Below are positions 8,478 through 18,270 of a stretch of 64,000 nucleotides of DNA, one piece after another. The notes beneath the pieces were generated by a model. It searched no databases. It was not told where the DNA came from and was given only the letters and a program-made list of their open reading frames with translations. Source of the DNA: Apibacter mensalis (GTDB lineage Bacteria > Bacteroidota > Bacteroidia > Flavobacteriales > Weeksellaceae). The stretch lies in the NCBI RefSeq assembly GCF_001418685.1, contig NZ_LIVM01000002.1, forward strand, positions 109,757-173,756, read 5' to 3'. A program made the translations under genes and the position numbers. How positions within the stretch are numbered: the stretch's first letter is position 1; each line of letters begins with the position of its first letter.

Positions 8478-10517
8478 ATGAAAAGAGATTTAACTGCACT
8501 TTTTGTATTATCCCTTTGCTCATTATATTCCCAAGAGGTAAAAGATTCATTTGAAAATAACAAGGAAAAACATATAGATGATATAGTCATTACGGGAACT
8601 TTAAAGGAAGTAAGAAAATCTGACAGTACGGTACCGGTAGAAATTATTACGCCGAAATTTTTCCAGAAGAACCCTACTCCTAGTCTTTTTGATGCTGTCG
8701 GAATGATTAATGGAGTTAAACCTCAACTCAATTGCAGTGTTTGTAATACAGGAGATATACATATTAATGGTATGGAAGGTCCTTACACCATGATATTAAT
8801 AGATGGAATGCCCATCGTTAGCGGATTAGCTACTGTTTACGGACTTAGTGGTATTCCCAATAGTCTGGTGGAAAGAATTGAAGTAGTTAAAGGTCCTGCT
8901 TCTTCTTTATACGGTTCGGAAGCCATGGGAGGAATTATAAACGTAATTACTAAAAATCCGCAAAAAGCTCCTAAATTTGCAGCAGATATTTTCAGTACAA
9001 GCTGGGGAGAGCTTAGTACAGATTTATCTTTTAAATTTAATGCCGGTAAAAAAGCAGCCGGCTTGCTGGGTATTAATCATTTTTATTATGATAATCCTAT
9101 GGATGCCAATCACGATGGATTTACTGACTTAACCTTACAAAACAGAATATCGGTTTTTAATAAATGGAGCTTTAAAAGAAAGGATAACAGAATAGCTAGT
9201 TTAGGTTTACGATGGGTAAATGAAGATCGCTGGGGAGGAGAAATGAAATGGAATAAAAAATATCGGGGAAGCGATCAGATTTATGGAGAAAGTATATATA
9301 CGAAACGTGCAGAAATAATCGGGCTTTACCAATTACCTCTCTCAGAAAAAATTTTTACACAATTTTCTTATAATTGGCATAATCAAAATTCATGGTATGG
9401 AGAAACTCCCTTCATGGCAACCCAACAAGTTGCATTTATCCAAAGTTACTGGGATAGGACTATAAAAAATCATAATCTTTTAGCAGGAGCATCTTTCAGA
9501 TATACTTATTTCGATGATAATACACCTGCAACCTCTTCTGCCGACGGTTTGAAAAACAAACCAGCTGAAACTCCTTTACCGGGATTATTTTTACAAGATG
9601 AATGGACCATTAATGACAAAAACAAACTCTTGATAGGTTACAGATACGATAACGATAAACATCATGGAAATGTGCATTCTCCTAGAATAGCCTACAAATT
9701 TACATTGAATCATTATAATTCTTTTAGAGCCAGTTTGGGTACTGGTTTTAGAGTTGTAAATATATTTACTGAAGATCATTCTGCTCTTACAGGAGCCAGA
9801 GATGTGGTCATATTGAATTCTTTGAAGCCGGAACGGTCCTATAACGGAAATTTAAATTATGTCAAAAAAATTATGTCAAAAAATCTGAATGTAAATCTCG
9901 ATGTTACCGGATTTTATTCTTATTTCACCAATAAAATCATTGGAGACTTTGACTCTAATCCAACTAAAATCATTTATGATAATTTAAACGGACATGCAGT
10001 TTCTCAAGGAATATCATTAAATACAGAATGGTTTTTCTTAGTTCCATTTAAAATTATAGCAGGTATTACTTATATGAATGTTTACACCAAAGAGAAAAAT
10101 GATTTTAGGAACTATTTCAGAATTGAACAGCTTTACGCTCCCAAATGGTCCGGAACATTCGTCATGACCTATACCTTCCCTCAAAACTTTATTTTGGATT
10201 TTTCCGGACAATGGAATGGAAAAATGAGATTACCTATTGAACCTAATGATTTTAGAAATGAGTATTCACCGTGGTATTGTATAGCAAATATCCAATTAAC
10301 CAAAAAATTCGATAATGGAATGGAAATTTATGGAGGAATTAAAAATTTATTTAATTTTACCCCTAAAAATCCTATCATGCGCCCATTTGATCCGTTTAAT
10401 AAAGACGTAGATAATCCGGTTACCAATTCTAATGGTTATACTTTCGACACTTCTTACAATTATGCTTCGTTACAAAAATTAAGAGGTTTCATAGGTATAA
10501 GATATAACTTTTTTTGA
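8478..10517 (+). CDS. TonB-dependent outer-membrane receptor, probably for a metal complex
   Basis: 679 residues with a cleavable N-terminal signal peptide, a TonB-box-like DDIVITGT (~35-42), a plug domain (~50-165; INGMEGPYTMILIDGMPIV, IEVVKGPASSLYGSEAMGGIINVITK) and a 22-strand barrel ending in the aromatic IGIRYNFF needed for outer-membrane insertion. A Cys pair (CSVCN) sits in the plug. It imports a ligand across the outer membrane using TonB energy. The substrate is unknown; the divergent DtxR-type gene and its operator-like palindrome point to iron, haem or manganese. The N-terminal CarboxypepD repeat of SusC proteins is absent, so a polysaccharide role is unlikely. Confidence 0.9.
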   Translation: MKRDLTALFVLSLCSLYSQEVKDSFENNKEKHIDDIVITGTLKEVRKSDSTVPVEIITPKFFQKNPTPSLFDAVGMINGVKPQLNCSVCNTGDIHINGMEGPYTMILIDGMPIVSGLATVYGLSGIPNSLVERIEVVKGPASSLYGSEAMGGIINVITKNPQKAPKFAADIFSTSWGELSTDLSFKFNAGKKAAGLLGINHFYYDNPMDANHDGFTDLTLQNRISVFNKWSFKRKDNRIASLGLRWVNEDRWGGEMKWNKKYRGSDQIYGESIYTKRAEIIGLYQLPLSEKIFTQFSYNWHNQNSWYGETPFMATQQVAFIQSYWDRTIKNHNLLAGASFRYTYFDDNTPATSSADGLKNKPAETPLPGLFLQDEWTINDKNKLLIGYRYDNDKHHGNVHSPRIAYKFTLNHYNSFRASLGTGFRVVNIFTEDHSALTGARDVVILNSLKPERSYNGNLNYVKKIMSKNLNVNLDVTGFYSYFTNKIIGDFDSNPTKIIYDNLNGHAVSQGISLNTEWFFLVPFKIIAGITYMNVYTKEKNDFRNYFRIEQLYAPKWSGTFVMTYTFPQNFILDFSGQWNGKMRLPIEPNDFRNEYSPWYCIANIQLTKKFDNGMEIYGGIKNLFNFTPKNPIMRPFDPFNKDVDNPVTNSNGYTFDTSYNYASLQKLRGFIGIRYNFF

Positions 10518-10637
10518 TTATTTTTAAAATTATAAAAAAGGTAAATTTCACATGAAATTGATTACTTGTATAATAAATTAAAATAGGAAGATTGTATTAA
10601 TTTTTATGCTAAATTAGCACTCTCATAAAGAATAACT

Positions 10638-11234
10638 ATGATTGTCTTACCTTGTTTTTATTTTCCTCCCATTTCTTATTTTGAAAGTTGGATCAATTCA
10701 GAAAAGATATATCTGGAGCAATGGGAAAATTTCATTAAACAAACTTATCGTAATCGTTGCATCATTCAAGGAGCTAACGGAAAACTGCCCCTGATTATTC
10801 CAATAGAGCATTCAGGAGCCAGGATTTTAAAAGATATAAAAATTTCCTACGCATCTTCGTGGCAAAAATTACATATAAAATCATTACAATCCGCCTATCA
10901 AAGCTCTCCTTATTTTGAATATTACGAAGATAAATTAATAAAGTTATTGATAAAAAAAGAGACTTTTTTATTAGATTTAAATTTAAAAACATTGGAATGG
11001 GCATGTTCAATTTTAAATTTAGAATGTACCTATACACTCACCGAAGAATATGTAAAAAAAACCAAATTTACAGATGCTCGTGAAGCATTTAATGCAAAAA
11101 AAGAAAATTCCTATAATAATAAACCATATATTCAAGTGTTTTCAGACCGATTCGAGTTTATGAAAAATCTTTCAATTATTGATCTTATATGTAATCTTGG
11201 CCCGAAATCTGCTAGCTACCTTACTAATGTCTAA
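10638..11234 (+). CDS. WbqC-family protein
   Basis: 198 residues. Opens with LPCFYFPPISYFESWINSEKIYLEQWENFIKQTYRNRC and continues with LPLIIPIEHSGARILKDIKISY. This is the family pattern of WbqC-like proteins, which are found in O-antigen clusters and as single genes in many flavobacteria. The biochemical activity is not settled; a role in sugar-nucleotide or surface-glycan metabolism is assumed. No signal peptide is seen. Confidence 0.8.
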   Translation: MIVLPCFYFPPISYFESWINSEKIYLEQWENFIKQTYRNRCIIQGANGKLPLIIPIEHSGARILKDIKISYASSWQKLHIKSLQSAYQSSPYFEYYEDKLIKLLIKKETFLLDLNLKTLEWACSILNLECTYTLTEEYVKKTKFTDAREAFNAKKENSYNNKPYIQVFSDRFEFMKNLSIIDLICNLGPKSASYLTNV

Positions 11235-11254
11235 TATTAATTAAATAAAATTAA

Positions 11255-12946
11255 ATGAAGATAAAACTATTAAGCCTAAGCTTCGCTTTTACATTCATTA
11301 CTGCCATTACATTTGCTCAAAATAATGTCCAGGCGGTTGATTCCCTTGCTTTACAAAGTTGGTATCACCAAAGCTATGAAAAAACCGGCATTTATGGCGT
11401 AGGAACTATTGACGCTTTAGAATTTTTAAAGTCTAAAGGTCTCAAGCCCTCTCCTATTATTGTTGGTGTTATCGATAGTGGAGTGCAAATTGATCATCCG
11501 GATTTAAAAAACAATATTTGGATAAACCCTAAAGAAATCGCTAACAATGGTAAAGATGATGACGGTAATGGCTATGCCGACGATGTTAACGGATGGGATT
11601 TTATTGGTGGGAAAGATGGAAAGGATGTTGACCATGACACAATGGAATCAACCCGTATTGTCTCCTTATACGAAAAATTATTTGAAACGGGTGATCTTAA
11701 AATCAATGAAAGAAATCGGAAAAAATTTCCTAACGAATTCAAAGAATATCAAAGAGCTAAATTTATATATGATAAGGACTTGGGTGAAGCTAAGGAGGCA
11801 TTATCCCAAATTGATGAACAAAAAGCTTTGATAAAACAAATGGCTGCTGAATTACAAAATGCACTGGGAGATAAACCTTTAACTCTTGAAAATGTAAATG
11901 AAGCAACTTTTACCGTTCCACAATATAAAGCAGCTTTCATTCAGATGATTGAAAATAACAGCGATCTGCAAGGAAAAAATGCTACTCAAATCAGCATGTT
12001 AGCCGATAGTGAAATGGGTGAAGCAGTAAAATATTATTCCGGTAAAGTAGACTACATGCTTAATAAAAGTTATGATTCTCGCTATATAGTGGGCGATAAT
12101 TACTCAGATATAAAGGAAAAACACTACGGTAACAACGAAGTGGAAGGTCCTGATGCCTTACATGGAACACATGTATCCGGTATTATCGCTGCAGAAAGAA
12201 ATAATAAAATAGGTATGGACGGTATAGCCGGAGATGTTGCTAAAATTTTGGTGGTTCGGGCTGTACCGGATGGAGATGAAAGAGATAAAGATATTGCCAA
12301 TGCCATTTATTATGCCGTTGATAATGGTGCCAAAGTAATTAACATGAGTTTTGGAAAACCTTTTTCTCCTAATAAGGAAAGAGTTTGGGAAGCTATGAAA
12401 TATGCTGAGAAAAAGGGAGTATTAATGGTTCATGCTGCAGGAAATGATAATAAAAATGTAGATACTGAATATAATTATCCAACCAACTTTAAAGATAATG
12501 AAAATAAAACTTTTGTAAACAATTGGATTACGGTAGGGGCAAGTACTCGTTACAATAATGCATTAAAAGCATCATTCTCCAATTACGGTAAAGAAAAAGT
12601 TGATATATTTGCGCCCGGTTTAGAAATTTATTCCACCGTTACCGGAGGAAAATATAAATTTTTACAAGGAACCAGTATGGCTTCTCCTGTTGTTGCAGGA
12701 TGTGCAGCATTATTATGGTCTTATTTCCCGCAGTTAACAGCTGAACAAGTGAAAAATATATTATTTGTAACTGCTAATAAATCTACCCAAGCAGTTAAAG
12801 CAGGTGGAGAAAGTGAAGACAGCCCTATGATTAATACAACTTTTGATCAGCTATCAGTTACCGGAGGTGTAGTAGATGTTTTCAGAGCCGTAAAATATGC
12901 ATATGAAAATTTCAATCCCGAAAAAAATAGTAAAAAAAGAAGATAA
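11255..12946 (+). CDS. Secreted S8 (subtilisin-like) serine peptidase
   Basis: 563 residues with a Sec signal peptide cleaved near AQ (21-22). The catalytic triad is intact: D74 (GVIDSGVQIDHPDL), H303 (LHGTHVSG), S474 (GTSMASP), with the oxyanion Asn at N397 (HAAGN). An unusual ~160-residue charged, helix-rich insertion (about 130-295) separates the Asp and His blocks. It is followed after ~20 bp by a strong terminator. There is no type-9 secretion C-terminal domain; the protein ends in a basic KKRR tail, so it is periplasmic or surface-associated. Substrate unknown. Confidence 0.9.
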   Translation: MKIKLLSLSFAFTFITAITFAQNNVQAVDSLALQSWYHQSYEKTGIYGVGTIDALEFLKSKGLKPSPIIVGVIDSGVQIDHPDLKNNIWINPKEIANNGKDDDGNGYADDVNGWDFIGGKDGKDVDHDTMESTRIVSLYEKLFETGDLKINERNRKKFPNEFKEYQRAKFIYDKDLGEAKEALSQIDEQKALIKQMAAELQNALGDKPLTLENVNEATFTVPQYKAAFIQMIENNSDLQGKNATQISMLADSEMGEAVKYYSGKVDYMLNKSYDSRYIVGDNYSDIKEKHYGNNEVEGPDALHGTHVSGIIAAERNNKIGMDGIAGDVAKILVVRAVPDGDERDKDIANAIYYAVDNGAKVINMSFGKPFSPNKERVWEAMKYAEKKGVLMVHAAGNDNKNVDTEYNYPTNFKDNENKTFVNNWITVGASTRYNNALKASFSNYGKEKVDIFAPGLEIYSTVTGGKYKFLQGTSMASPVVAGCAALLWSYFPQLTAEQVKNILFVTANKSTQAVKAGGESEDSPMINTTFDQLSVTGGVVDVFRAVKYAYENFNPEKNSKKRR

Positions 12947-12963
12947 TAAGAATAAGTTTAAAT

Positions 12964-12998
12964 AAAAAAAGCTATTTTAAATAAAATAGCTTTTTTTA
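12964..12998. terminator. Bidirectional terminator after the S8 peptidase
   Basis: Long AT-rich stem: AAAAAAAGCTATTTTA pairs with TAAAATAGCTTTTTTT, with A and T runs on the two sides, between converging genes. Confidence 0.85.
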
Positions 12999-13019
12999 TT
13001 TATATTTTAAATTTCAATT

Positions 13020-13412
13020 TTATGAAATTTTTGTGATACCTTCCGTTAAAGATTGAATCAAATTTTTCAATGGTTTTTCCACCATAGCAGATATAAACAT
13101 GTTAAATTTACCATCAAAAGTAAATTGTACTTCACATGAATTTTCAGTCATTTTTTCAATCAAAAGACTTAAATCAAAATTCAACGTTTCTTTAGCTGAA
13201 CTCAATATAATTTTTGAAAAAGGAATCCTTTCTTTCATTTTCAAGGCTATTTCAGGCATTCCTTTTAATGCAAAGACAAATCCATCCTCATCTGCATCGA
13301 ACTTATCAATGTTTTCAGGCATAAATTTTTTGAATTCAGAAGGCTGAGATGCTAACGTGTAAATATCCTCTGCCGATTTATTAACCAGTATTTTTTCTCC
13401 TTTAATATTCAT
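13020..13412 (-). CDS. SRPBCC-fold (START-like) small protein
   Basis: 130 residues. Alternating beta pattern with the opening IKGEKILVNKSAEDIYTLASQPSEFKKFMP and a C-terminal long helix (MVEKPLKNLIQSLTEGI) is typical of the polyketide-cyclase/SRPBCC fold. Orthologues of this length are common in flavobacteria, but no function is assigned. It is divergent from the NUDIX gene; a minus-strand -7 match TACATTTG (13446-13439) overlaps the start codon of that neighbour. Confidence 0.7.
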   Translation of the reverse strand: MNIKGEKILVNKSAEDIYTLASQPSEFKKFMPENIDKFDADEDGFVFALKGMPEIALKMKERIPFSKIILSSAKETLNFDLSLLIEKMTENSCEVQFTFDGKFNMFISAMVEKPLKNLIQSLTEGITKIS

Positions 13413-13418
13413 TTTTGT

Positions 13419-13426
13419 AATTTTGG
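13419..13426 (+). promoter_or_regulatory. -7 element (TAATTTTG) for the NUDIX gene
   Basis: TAnnTTTG match 15 bp before the ATG at 13442, in the 29-bp gap between divergent genes. The leader would be only ~8-10 nt. Confidence 0.4.
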
Positions 13427-13441
13427 TAAAAACAAATACAA

Positions 13442-14041
13442 ATGTACAAAATTTCTATAAACGAAAGATTTCTTACCATTGGCAAAAGGAAGAAAAAAGA
13501 GGCTGTTAATCTACCTTATAAAAATCTGAAAACTGTATTAAATGCTCTGGATATTTTGTACCATACAAAAGTAAAATCTATTCATATTTACTCTTCTGAT
13601 ACAAAAAAAATTTGGGAAAAATTAAAAAAAACAGCCACACCTGTATATGCTTCGGGAGGAATAGTACGTAATAATAAAGACAATTATTTATTTATAAAGA
13701 GAAATGGTTTTTGGGATTTACCAAAAGGACATGTGGAGGAAAACGAGACCTTTAAAAAGGCTGCCAAACGAGAAGTGGAAGAAGAATGCTCGATTTCCAA
13801 CTTGCATTTAAAAAAATATATAACTACTACTTACCATGTATATCAATCAGAACAAAAATACTTTTTAAAAATAGTTCAATGGTTTGAAATGGAATACAAA
13901 GGTAAAGAAAAACCCCAACCTCAAATTAGTGAAGGAATTGAAAAAGCCAAATGGGTTAGAAAAAAGGAAATTCCCAAGCTAATGAAGAAAACCTATATTA
14001 ATATTAAAGAATTAATCAGCAATTATGTGTTAAATGAATAA
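13442..14041 (+). CDS. NUDIX hydrolase
   Basis: 199 residues. The N-terminal ~70 residues are a separate small domain (MYKISINERFLTIGKRKK), followed by a NUDIX domain starting at YASGGIVRN. The NUDIX box is GHVEENETFKKAAKREVEEE (followed by CSI), with the catalytic REVEEE core intact and the usual final Gly replaced by Cys-Ser. Hydrolyses a nucleoside-diphosphate-linked substrate; which one cannot be told. A terminator hairpin follows. Confidence 0.88.
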   Translation: MYKISINERFLTIGKRKKKEAVNLPYKNLKTVLNALDILYHTKVKSIHIYSSDTKKIWEKLKKTATPVYASGGIVRNNKDNYLFIKRNGFWDLPKGHVEENETFKKAAKREVEEECSISNLHLKKYITTTYHVYQSEQKYFLKIVQWFEMEYKGKEKPQPQISEGIEKAKWVRKKEIPKLMKKTYINIKELISNYVLNE

Positions 14042-14074
14042 TGAATTAAAAAATAGTATATTATGATTCCACAA

Positions 14075-14106
14075 AAAAAGGAGTAATTAAAATTACTCCT
14101 TTTTTA
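14075..14106. terminator. Bidirectional terminator between NUDIX and DUF5686 genes
   Basis: Stem AAAAAAGGAGTAATT / AATTACTCCTTTTTT with a short loop, between converging genes. Confidence 0.85.
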
Positions 14107-14123
14107 TTATTAAATTATATTGC

Positions 14124-17027
14124 TTAGAAAGTAAATTGCATTCCGAATTTTATTCCGAACTTATTTACATCCGGCATGTTTAAATAATTTCCTCTCCAGT
14201 TAAAATCAATTCTGAAAATTCTTAAATTTCCAAAACCTATATTTTCAATCCCAAAACCATATTCATAATAGATATCTTTATTAGGTGCTACATAATTTAT
14301 ATTAGAAGCATTCATGTTTTTGGATCCATCGGATATATCCCCCCAAGCACCCCTGAAAATAATTACTTCCCTTAGTTGTAATTTTTTCAATAATGGTATA
14401 TAAGAAAATATCCTACCGTTGAAATGATGTTCAACATGTAGAGCAGTATAAATATCGGTTACGAAATCATAATAATCTAACTGAGAGAAAGTATTATTAA
14501 CGATACCGTAGGATTGGTTTCCGGGTATTATTCCTAACAAGGATATAGGAAGCTTATTGAAAGCTTTCCCAAATTCAAAGGTAACATTCGTTCTACCGAT
14601 CGGTCCCCAAAGAATAGGGTGATTATATAAAAATTGAATTTTATCGTAGTTAAAATCTCCATCCAGTACTCCATTCAATCCTTTAATATATTTTAAAATA
14701 AGAGTTGGAGATAAAGTAGTATGTTCATATCTATCTAATCCAAAACGAGAATATTTAGCCCCGGGCCTCATCTGAATGCTAAAGGTCAGATGTGAATCAT
14801 ACAAATCGTTTTTAATTTCTCCTTTCTTATTGTAATATCCTATATTAAATTTAGTGGGATTTGAAGATTTTATATATTGATACGTTCCATCTAATCTTAG
14901 TTGCACATTTTTCCACGGTTCTATGGATAAAAATGCATTGGTCTGGTTAACCGAACTCAAAAATTCATTACTTCCTCTTGATATGATGGATGAAGATGCA
15001 AAAGAACGGGTCATGATTCCCTCATTTTCTGTAAGAGAAGTTCCTAATTGGGTAATATCCCTTTTAGTTCCTACCCCTAATGTAAAACGGTTGTATTTAT
15101 TTAACATCAATCGTCCCTCTAATCCATATTTAAATTGCTCGTCTTTAAAGCCATATGCGGTGTATCCTTCTACTCTCCACATATCATTGGAAGAGAAAAA
15201 AGTTCTGGCTCCTAGACGGATTCTGGTTCCTTCCACATCGTTATAACCTAAAGTTTGATACAAGTTTCCAATATCAATAGCATTACCTACATTGACATAT
15301 CCCGATGAAAGAATTTGTACTGCATCGACAATGTTTCTAAATAGACGTGTTTTGGATACTTTATCTACCATCTCATAAGCCTTTTTATCATCTTCATTGA
15401 GACGATCCGGACGATTGTCCGCCCAAAACTCATCCTTCCTGTTATAGGCTCCTTCGGATATGGGTTCCCATTGCTGATCTAAGAGCTTTTCCACAGCATC
15501 TTGCGGTTCGTTGAACTTATAATCATTATAGGTTAAGGTTCTTTTAGCAAACATTCCCTTTCCACTTTCTTTTTTAGTAATTAAGGACATATCCAATACT
15601 GTATAATTACGTAAAGGTATAAAGATTGAATCGTTGACATTATCATAATTCAATTCCATATATATGTCTTTAACAAAGTTTACATTAATACCAGAAGTAG
15701 ATTGTAAAGTTACTTGCTTTACTGCATAAGTATCTTTGGTGATATATAAATCTCCTTTAAAGGTAAGCTCGTTGTCTCTTCGAGGTCTGTACTTTATATA
15801 ATAACAATCTACACCATCCACTGAAACCGTATCAGCTAATAGATAATCGTATACAGAAAATCCAATAGTAGCTACCGGACTGGTAAACCCTTTATTAAAA
15901 AAGTTTAAAACATTATCGTATATGTTGACATCCTTATACAAATTTTTAACCGTATTGGCTACAATATCATTATTTGGAATTCCGGATGCTTGGTTTCCTC
16001 TTAGAAAAGTTTTTTCTCGTTTGGTAGGACTGTTTTGTCCAACAATATCTGAAAGAGATTCATTAAGAAAAACCGGAATGTACGTTTTACCGGAAATATC
16101 TAAAGTATCAATATCTTTTGCAGAAATATTTAATTTTTTAAAAATTTTTTTACTTATAAAAGCACTGTCAACATTGTTTAAATCAAATTCAATTTTCTCA
16201 TATTCTTTATACTGATAATTCTTAAAATTGTTCAGCCCGTTGGTCCTTCTTCTTTTCCAAAGTTCCCGTAAAATTCGATAAGCCGGATTTTCTTTTTTAG
16301 GTAAACGTTTTTTAGGAAAAGCAGTAACCACAACTTCATCGATTTCTTTCTCTTTACTTACCGTTCCCTGATCAGTTGGTTTAGTAGCATCTTTATCTTT
16401 AAAATAAAAATTAAAAATTAAGCCTAAATTATCCCCTCTTTGTAAGGGAATGTATTTGGTAGGATATTGATCCGTAATTATTTGTAATGTGTCAATATAC
16501 TTATTGGATTGTAATTCAAAAAAACCATTGCTGTCGGAAGTGGCATAAACCTGAGTATTCTTCAAAAAAATATCGGCATCAGCAATAGGCTTTTGTGTAT
16601 CTCCGTCAATCAATTGACCGGAAACTTTTACATAATTTACTTGTTGATTTGCAGACCAAGAGCTTGTGTCTGTATCGGCTTTAATTTGATTAGTAACAGA
16701 AGGCGTAATTGTGGATGCAGCTATCTTATCTTTTTCAGAAAAATTAATTATTAGATTTATGTTCTGATTTTTATTAATAGGAATTGACTTTTTCTTATAA
16801 TTTACAACCTGAACAACTATAGAATCAAAGTTTTTTTTAGATTCCAATAAAAAATATCCCATATTATTGGAAAAAGTTGATATTTCAGGAGCTTTAGGAA
16901 AAGATATTTTTGCACCTTCAATAGGACGTTGTGCGTCTTGATCTATAATTACCCCGGTAATTTTAACTTGTGCATTATAAGATAAACTCAATAAAACTGC
17001 AACCAAAAAAAGTAATTTATTACTCAT
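14124..17027 (-). CDS. DUF5686 outer-membrane protein with carboxypeptidase-regulatory-like domains
   Basis: 967 residues with a signal peptide (~1-19). Two CarboxypepD-regulatory-like beta-sandwich repeats (about 20-95, KITGVIIDQDAQRPIEGAKI; and 132-205, VSGQLIDGDTQKPIADADIF) precede the DUF5686 region, which opens around AYRILRELWKRRRTNGLNNFKNYQYKEYEKIEFDLNN. The second half is beta-strand rich with a terminal FGIKFGMQFTF, indicating an outer-membrane barrel. The family is ubiquitous in Bacteroidota; its function is unknown. Tandem rather than single regulatory domains is slightly unusual. A terminator separates it from clpP, so it probably has its own promoter. Confidence 0.8.
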   Translation of the reverse strand: MSNKLLFLVAVLLSLSYNAQVKITGVIIDQDAQRPIEGAKISFPKAPEISTFSNNMGYFLLESKKNFDSIVVQVVNYKKKSIPINKNQNINLIINFSEKDKIAASTITPSVTNQIKADTDTSSWSANQQVNYVKVSGQLIDGDTQKPIADADIFLKNTQVYATSDSNGFFELQSNKYIDTLQIITDQYPTKYIPLQRGDNLGLIFNFYFKDKDATKPTDQGTVSKEKEIDEVVVTAFPKKRLPKKENPAYRILRELWKRRRTNGLNNFKNYQYKEYEKIEFDLNNVDSAFISKKIFKKLNISAKDIDTLDISGKTYIPVFLNESLSDIVGQNSPTKREKTFLRGNQASGIPNNDIVANTVKNLYKDVNIYDNVLNFFNKGFTSPVATIGFSVYDYLLADTVSVDGVDCYYIKYRPRRDNELTFKGDLYITKDTYAVKQVTLQSTSGINVNFVKDIYMELNYDNVNDSIFIPLRNYTVLDMSLITKKESGKGMFAKRTLTYNDYKFNEPQDAVEKLLDQQWEPISEGAYNRKDEFWADNRPDRLNEDDKKAYEMVDKVSKTRLFRNIVDAVQILSSGYVNVGNAIDIGNLYQTLGYNDVEGTRIRLGARTFFSSNDMWRVEGYTAYGFKDEQFKYGLEGRLMLNKYNRFTLGVGTKRDITQLGTSLTENEGIMTRSFASSSIISRGSNEFLSSVNQTNAFLSIEPWKNVQLRLDGTYQYIKSSNPTKFNIGYYNKKGEIKNDLYDSHLTFSIQMRPGAKYSRFGLDRYEHTTLSPTLILKYIKGLNGVLDGDFNYDKIQFLYNHPILWGPIGRTNVTFEFGKAFNKLPISLLGIIPGNQSYGIVNNTFSQLDYYDFVTDIYTALHVEHHFNGRIFSYIPLLKKLQLREVIIFRGAWGDISDGSKNMNASNINYVAPNKDIYYEYGFGIENIGFGNLRIFRIDFNWRGNYLNMPDVNKFGIKFGMQFTF

Positions 17028-17040
17028 TGAACGTTATTTA

Positions 17041-17084
17041 AAAAACAAAAAACTTTCGTTTGTAGATATCAATCAAACGAAAGT
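17041..17084 (-). terminator. Rho-independent terminator after clpP
   Basis: Perfect 11-bp stem ACTTTCGTTTG / CAAACGAAAGT, loop 11 nt, followed on the minus strand by a T-rich tract. It lies in the 108-bp gap between clpP and the DUF5686 gene. Confidence 0.85.
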
Positions 17085-17135
17085 CTCAGTATAAATATTA
17101 TAGTATATGTATGTGGTTATTAACAAAATAAGGCT

Positions 17136-17795
17136 TTACCGTTTTTCAAGAACTTCATCAATAAGTCCATAGTCTTTTGCCTCTGAAGCAATCATCCAAT
17201 AATCTCTATCCGAATCTTTCTCAATTTTTTCGAAAGATTGACCGGAATGTTCAGCCAAAATTTCATACAACTCAATTTTTAGTTTTAAGATTTCTTTTAA
17301 GGTTATCTCCATATCAGAGGCTTGTCCTTGAGCTCCTCCTAAAGGTTGATGAATCATAACTCGGGAATGTTTCAGTGCCGATCTTTTTCCGGCAGCACCG
17401 GCTGTAAGCAATACCGCCCCCATGGAAGCTGCCATACCTGTACATATAGTGGCCACATCCGGCTTAATAATCTGCATCGTATCATATATACCTAGACCGG
17501 CATAAACACCTCCTCCAGGAGAATTAATATATATCTGGATGTCTTTATTGGCATTTGTACTTTCCAAGAACAATAATTGTGCTGTGACAATATTGGCAAC
17601 CTGATCGTCTATTCCTGTACCCAGGAATATAATTCTATCCATCATTAAACGAGAGAATACATCCATTTGAGCTACGTTTAATTTTCGTTCTTCCGTAATG
17701 TATGGAGTCATCGAATTTACATATTGATCAACCACCAAGCTATTAATTCTCTGGTGTTTTACTGCATATTTATGGAACTCTTTTCCTAAATCCAT
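17136..17795 (-). CDS. clpP: ATP-dependent Clp protease proteolytic subunit
   Basis: 219 residues. Serine peptidase S14 that forms the tetradecameric chamber working with ClpX/ClpC. Catalytic triad S124 (GMAASMGA), H149 (MIHQP) and D198 (RDYWM) has the family spacing, and the glycine-rich [12 protein letters not shown] is present. Third of three same-strand genes after greA and the HIT gene, followed by a strong terminator. Confidence 0.96.
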   Translation of the reverse strand: MDLGKEFHKYAVKHQRINSLVVDQYVNSMTPYITEERKLNVAQMDVFSRLMMDRIIFLGTGIDDQVANIVTAQLLFLESTNANKDIQIYINSPGGGVYAGLGIYDTMQIIKPDVATICTGMAASMGAVLLTAGAAGKRSALKHSRVMIHQPLGGAQGQASDMEITLKEILKLKIELYEILAEHSGQSFEKIEKDSDRDYWMIASEAKDYGLIDEVLEKR

Positions 17796-17862
17796 TTTTT
17801 ATAATCTTTTTCTAAAATATTTTACTAATTTTTTTCACTAAAACTATACCAAACCAGGGCCG

Positions 17863-18252
17863 CTACAGATAAGACATTATTTTGTCAGCAATTTCTGTAA
17901 ATTCTTCCGAACTCAGGATCAATTTATTGCCAAAATTTATATCTTCGACAGCATTTAAAGGAATTAAATGAACATGAACATGAGGAACTTCCAACCCTTG
18001 TACAGTCATTCCGACCCGTAAACATGGAATTGCCTTACCTACTGCCTGAGCAACCGTATAGGTAAAATCCATTAATTCATCATATTCCTCTTTGGGTAAA
18101 TCAAATAGTTTATCGGTTTCTTTTTTAGGAATCACCAAAACGTGTCCTTTAACTATAGGAAAAGCATCTAAAAAAGCAAGGTGTTTTTCGCTTTCTGCTA
18201 CTTTATAACACGGAATTTCTCCTGCCACAATTTTTGAGAATACACTGGACAT
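17863..18252 (-). CDS. HIT-family nucleotide-binding hydrolase
   Basis: 129 residues. The histidine triad HVHVHLIPL is near the C-terminus; the N-terminal SVFSKIVAGEIPCYKVAE and AFPIVKGHVLVIPK are typical of the Hint/HinT branch, which hydrolyses nucleoside phosphoramidates and adenylylated substrates. It starts 18 bp after the greA stop, so the two are very likely co-transcribed. Confidence 0.92.
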   Translation of the reverse strand: MSSVFSKIVAGEIPCYKVAESEKHLAFLDAFPIVKGHVLVIPKKETDKLFDLPKEEYDELMDFTYTVAQAVGKAIPCLRVGMTVQGLEVPHVHVHLIPLNAVEDINFGNKLILSSEEFTEIADKIMSYL

Positions 18253-18270
18253 AGTTTATAATTTCAGTTA

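Noticed and set aside
11547..11831. 94-codon alternative-frame ORF inside the S8 peptidase gene
   Set aside because: Met-rich out-of-frame reading within the peptidase insertion; the main frame is continuous through it.
14923..15246. 107-codon plus-strand frame inside the DUF5686 gene
   Set aside because: Antisense shadow; the opposite strand encodes a continuous, family-consistent protein.
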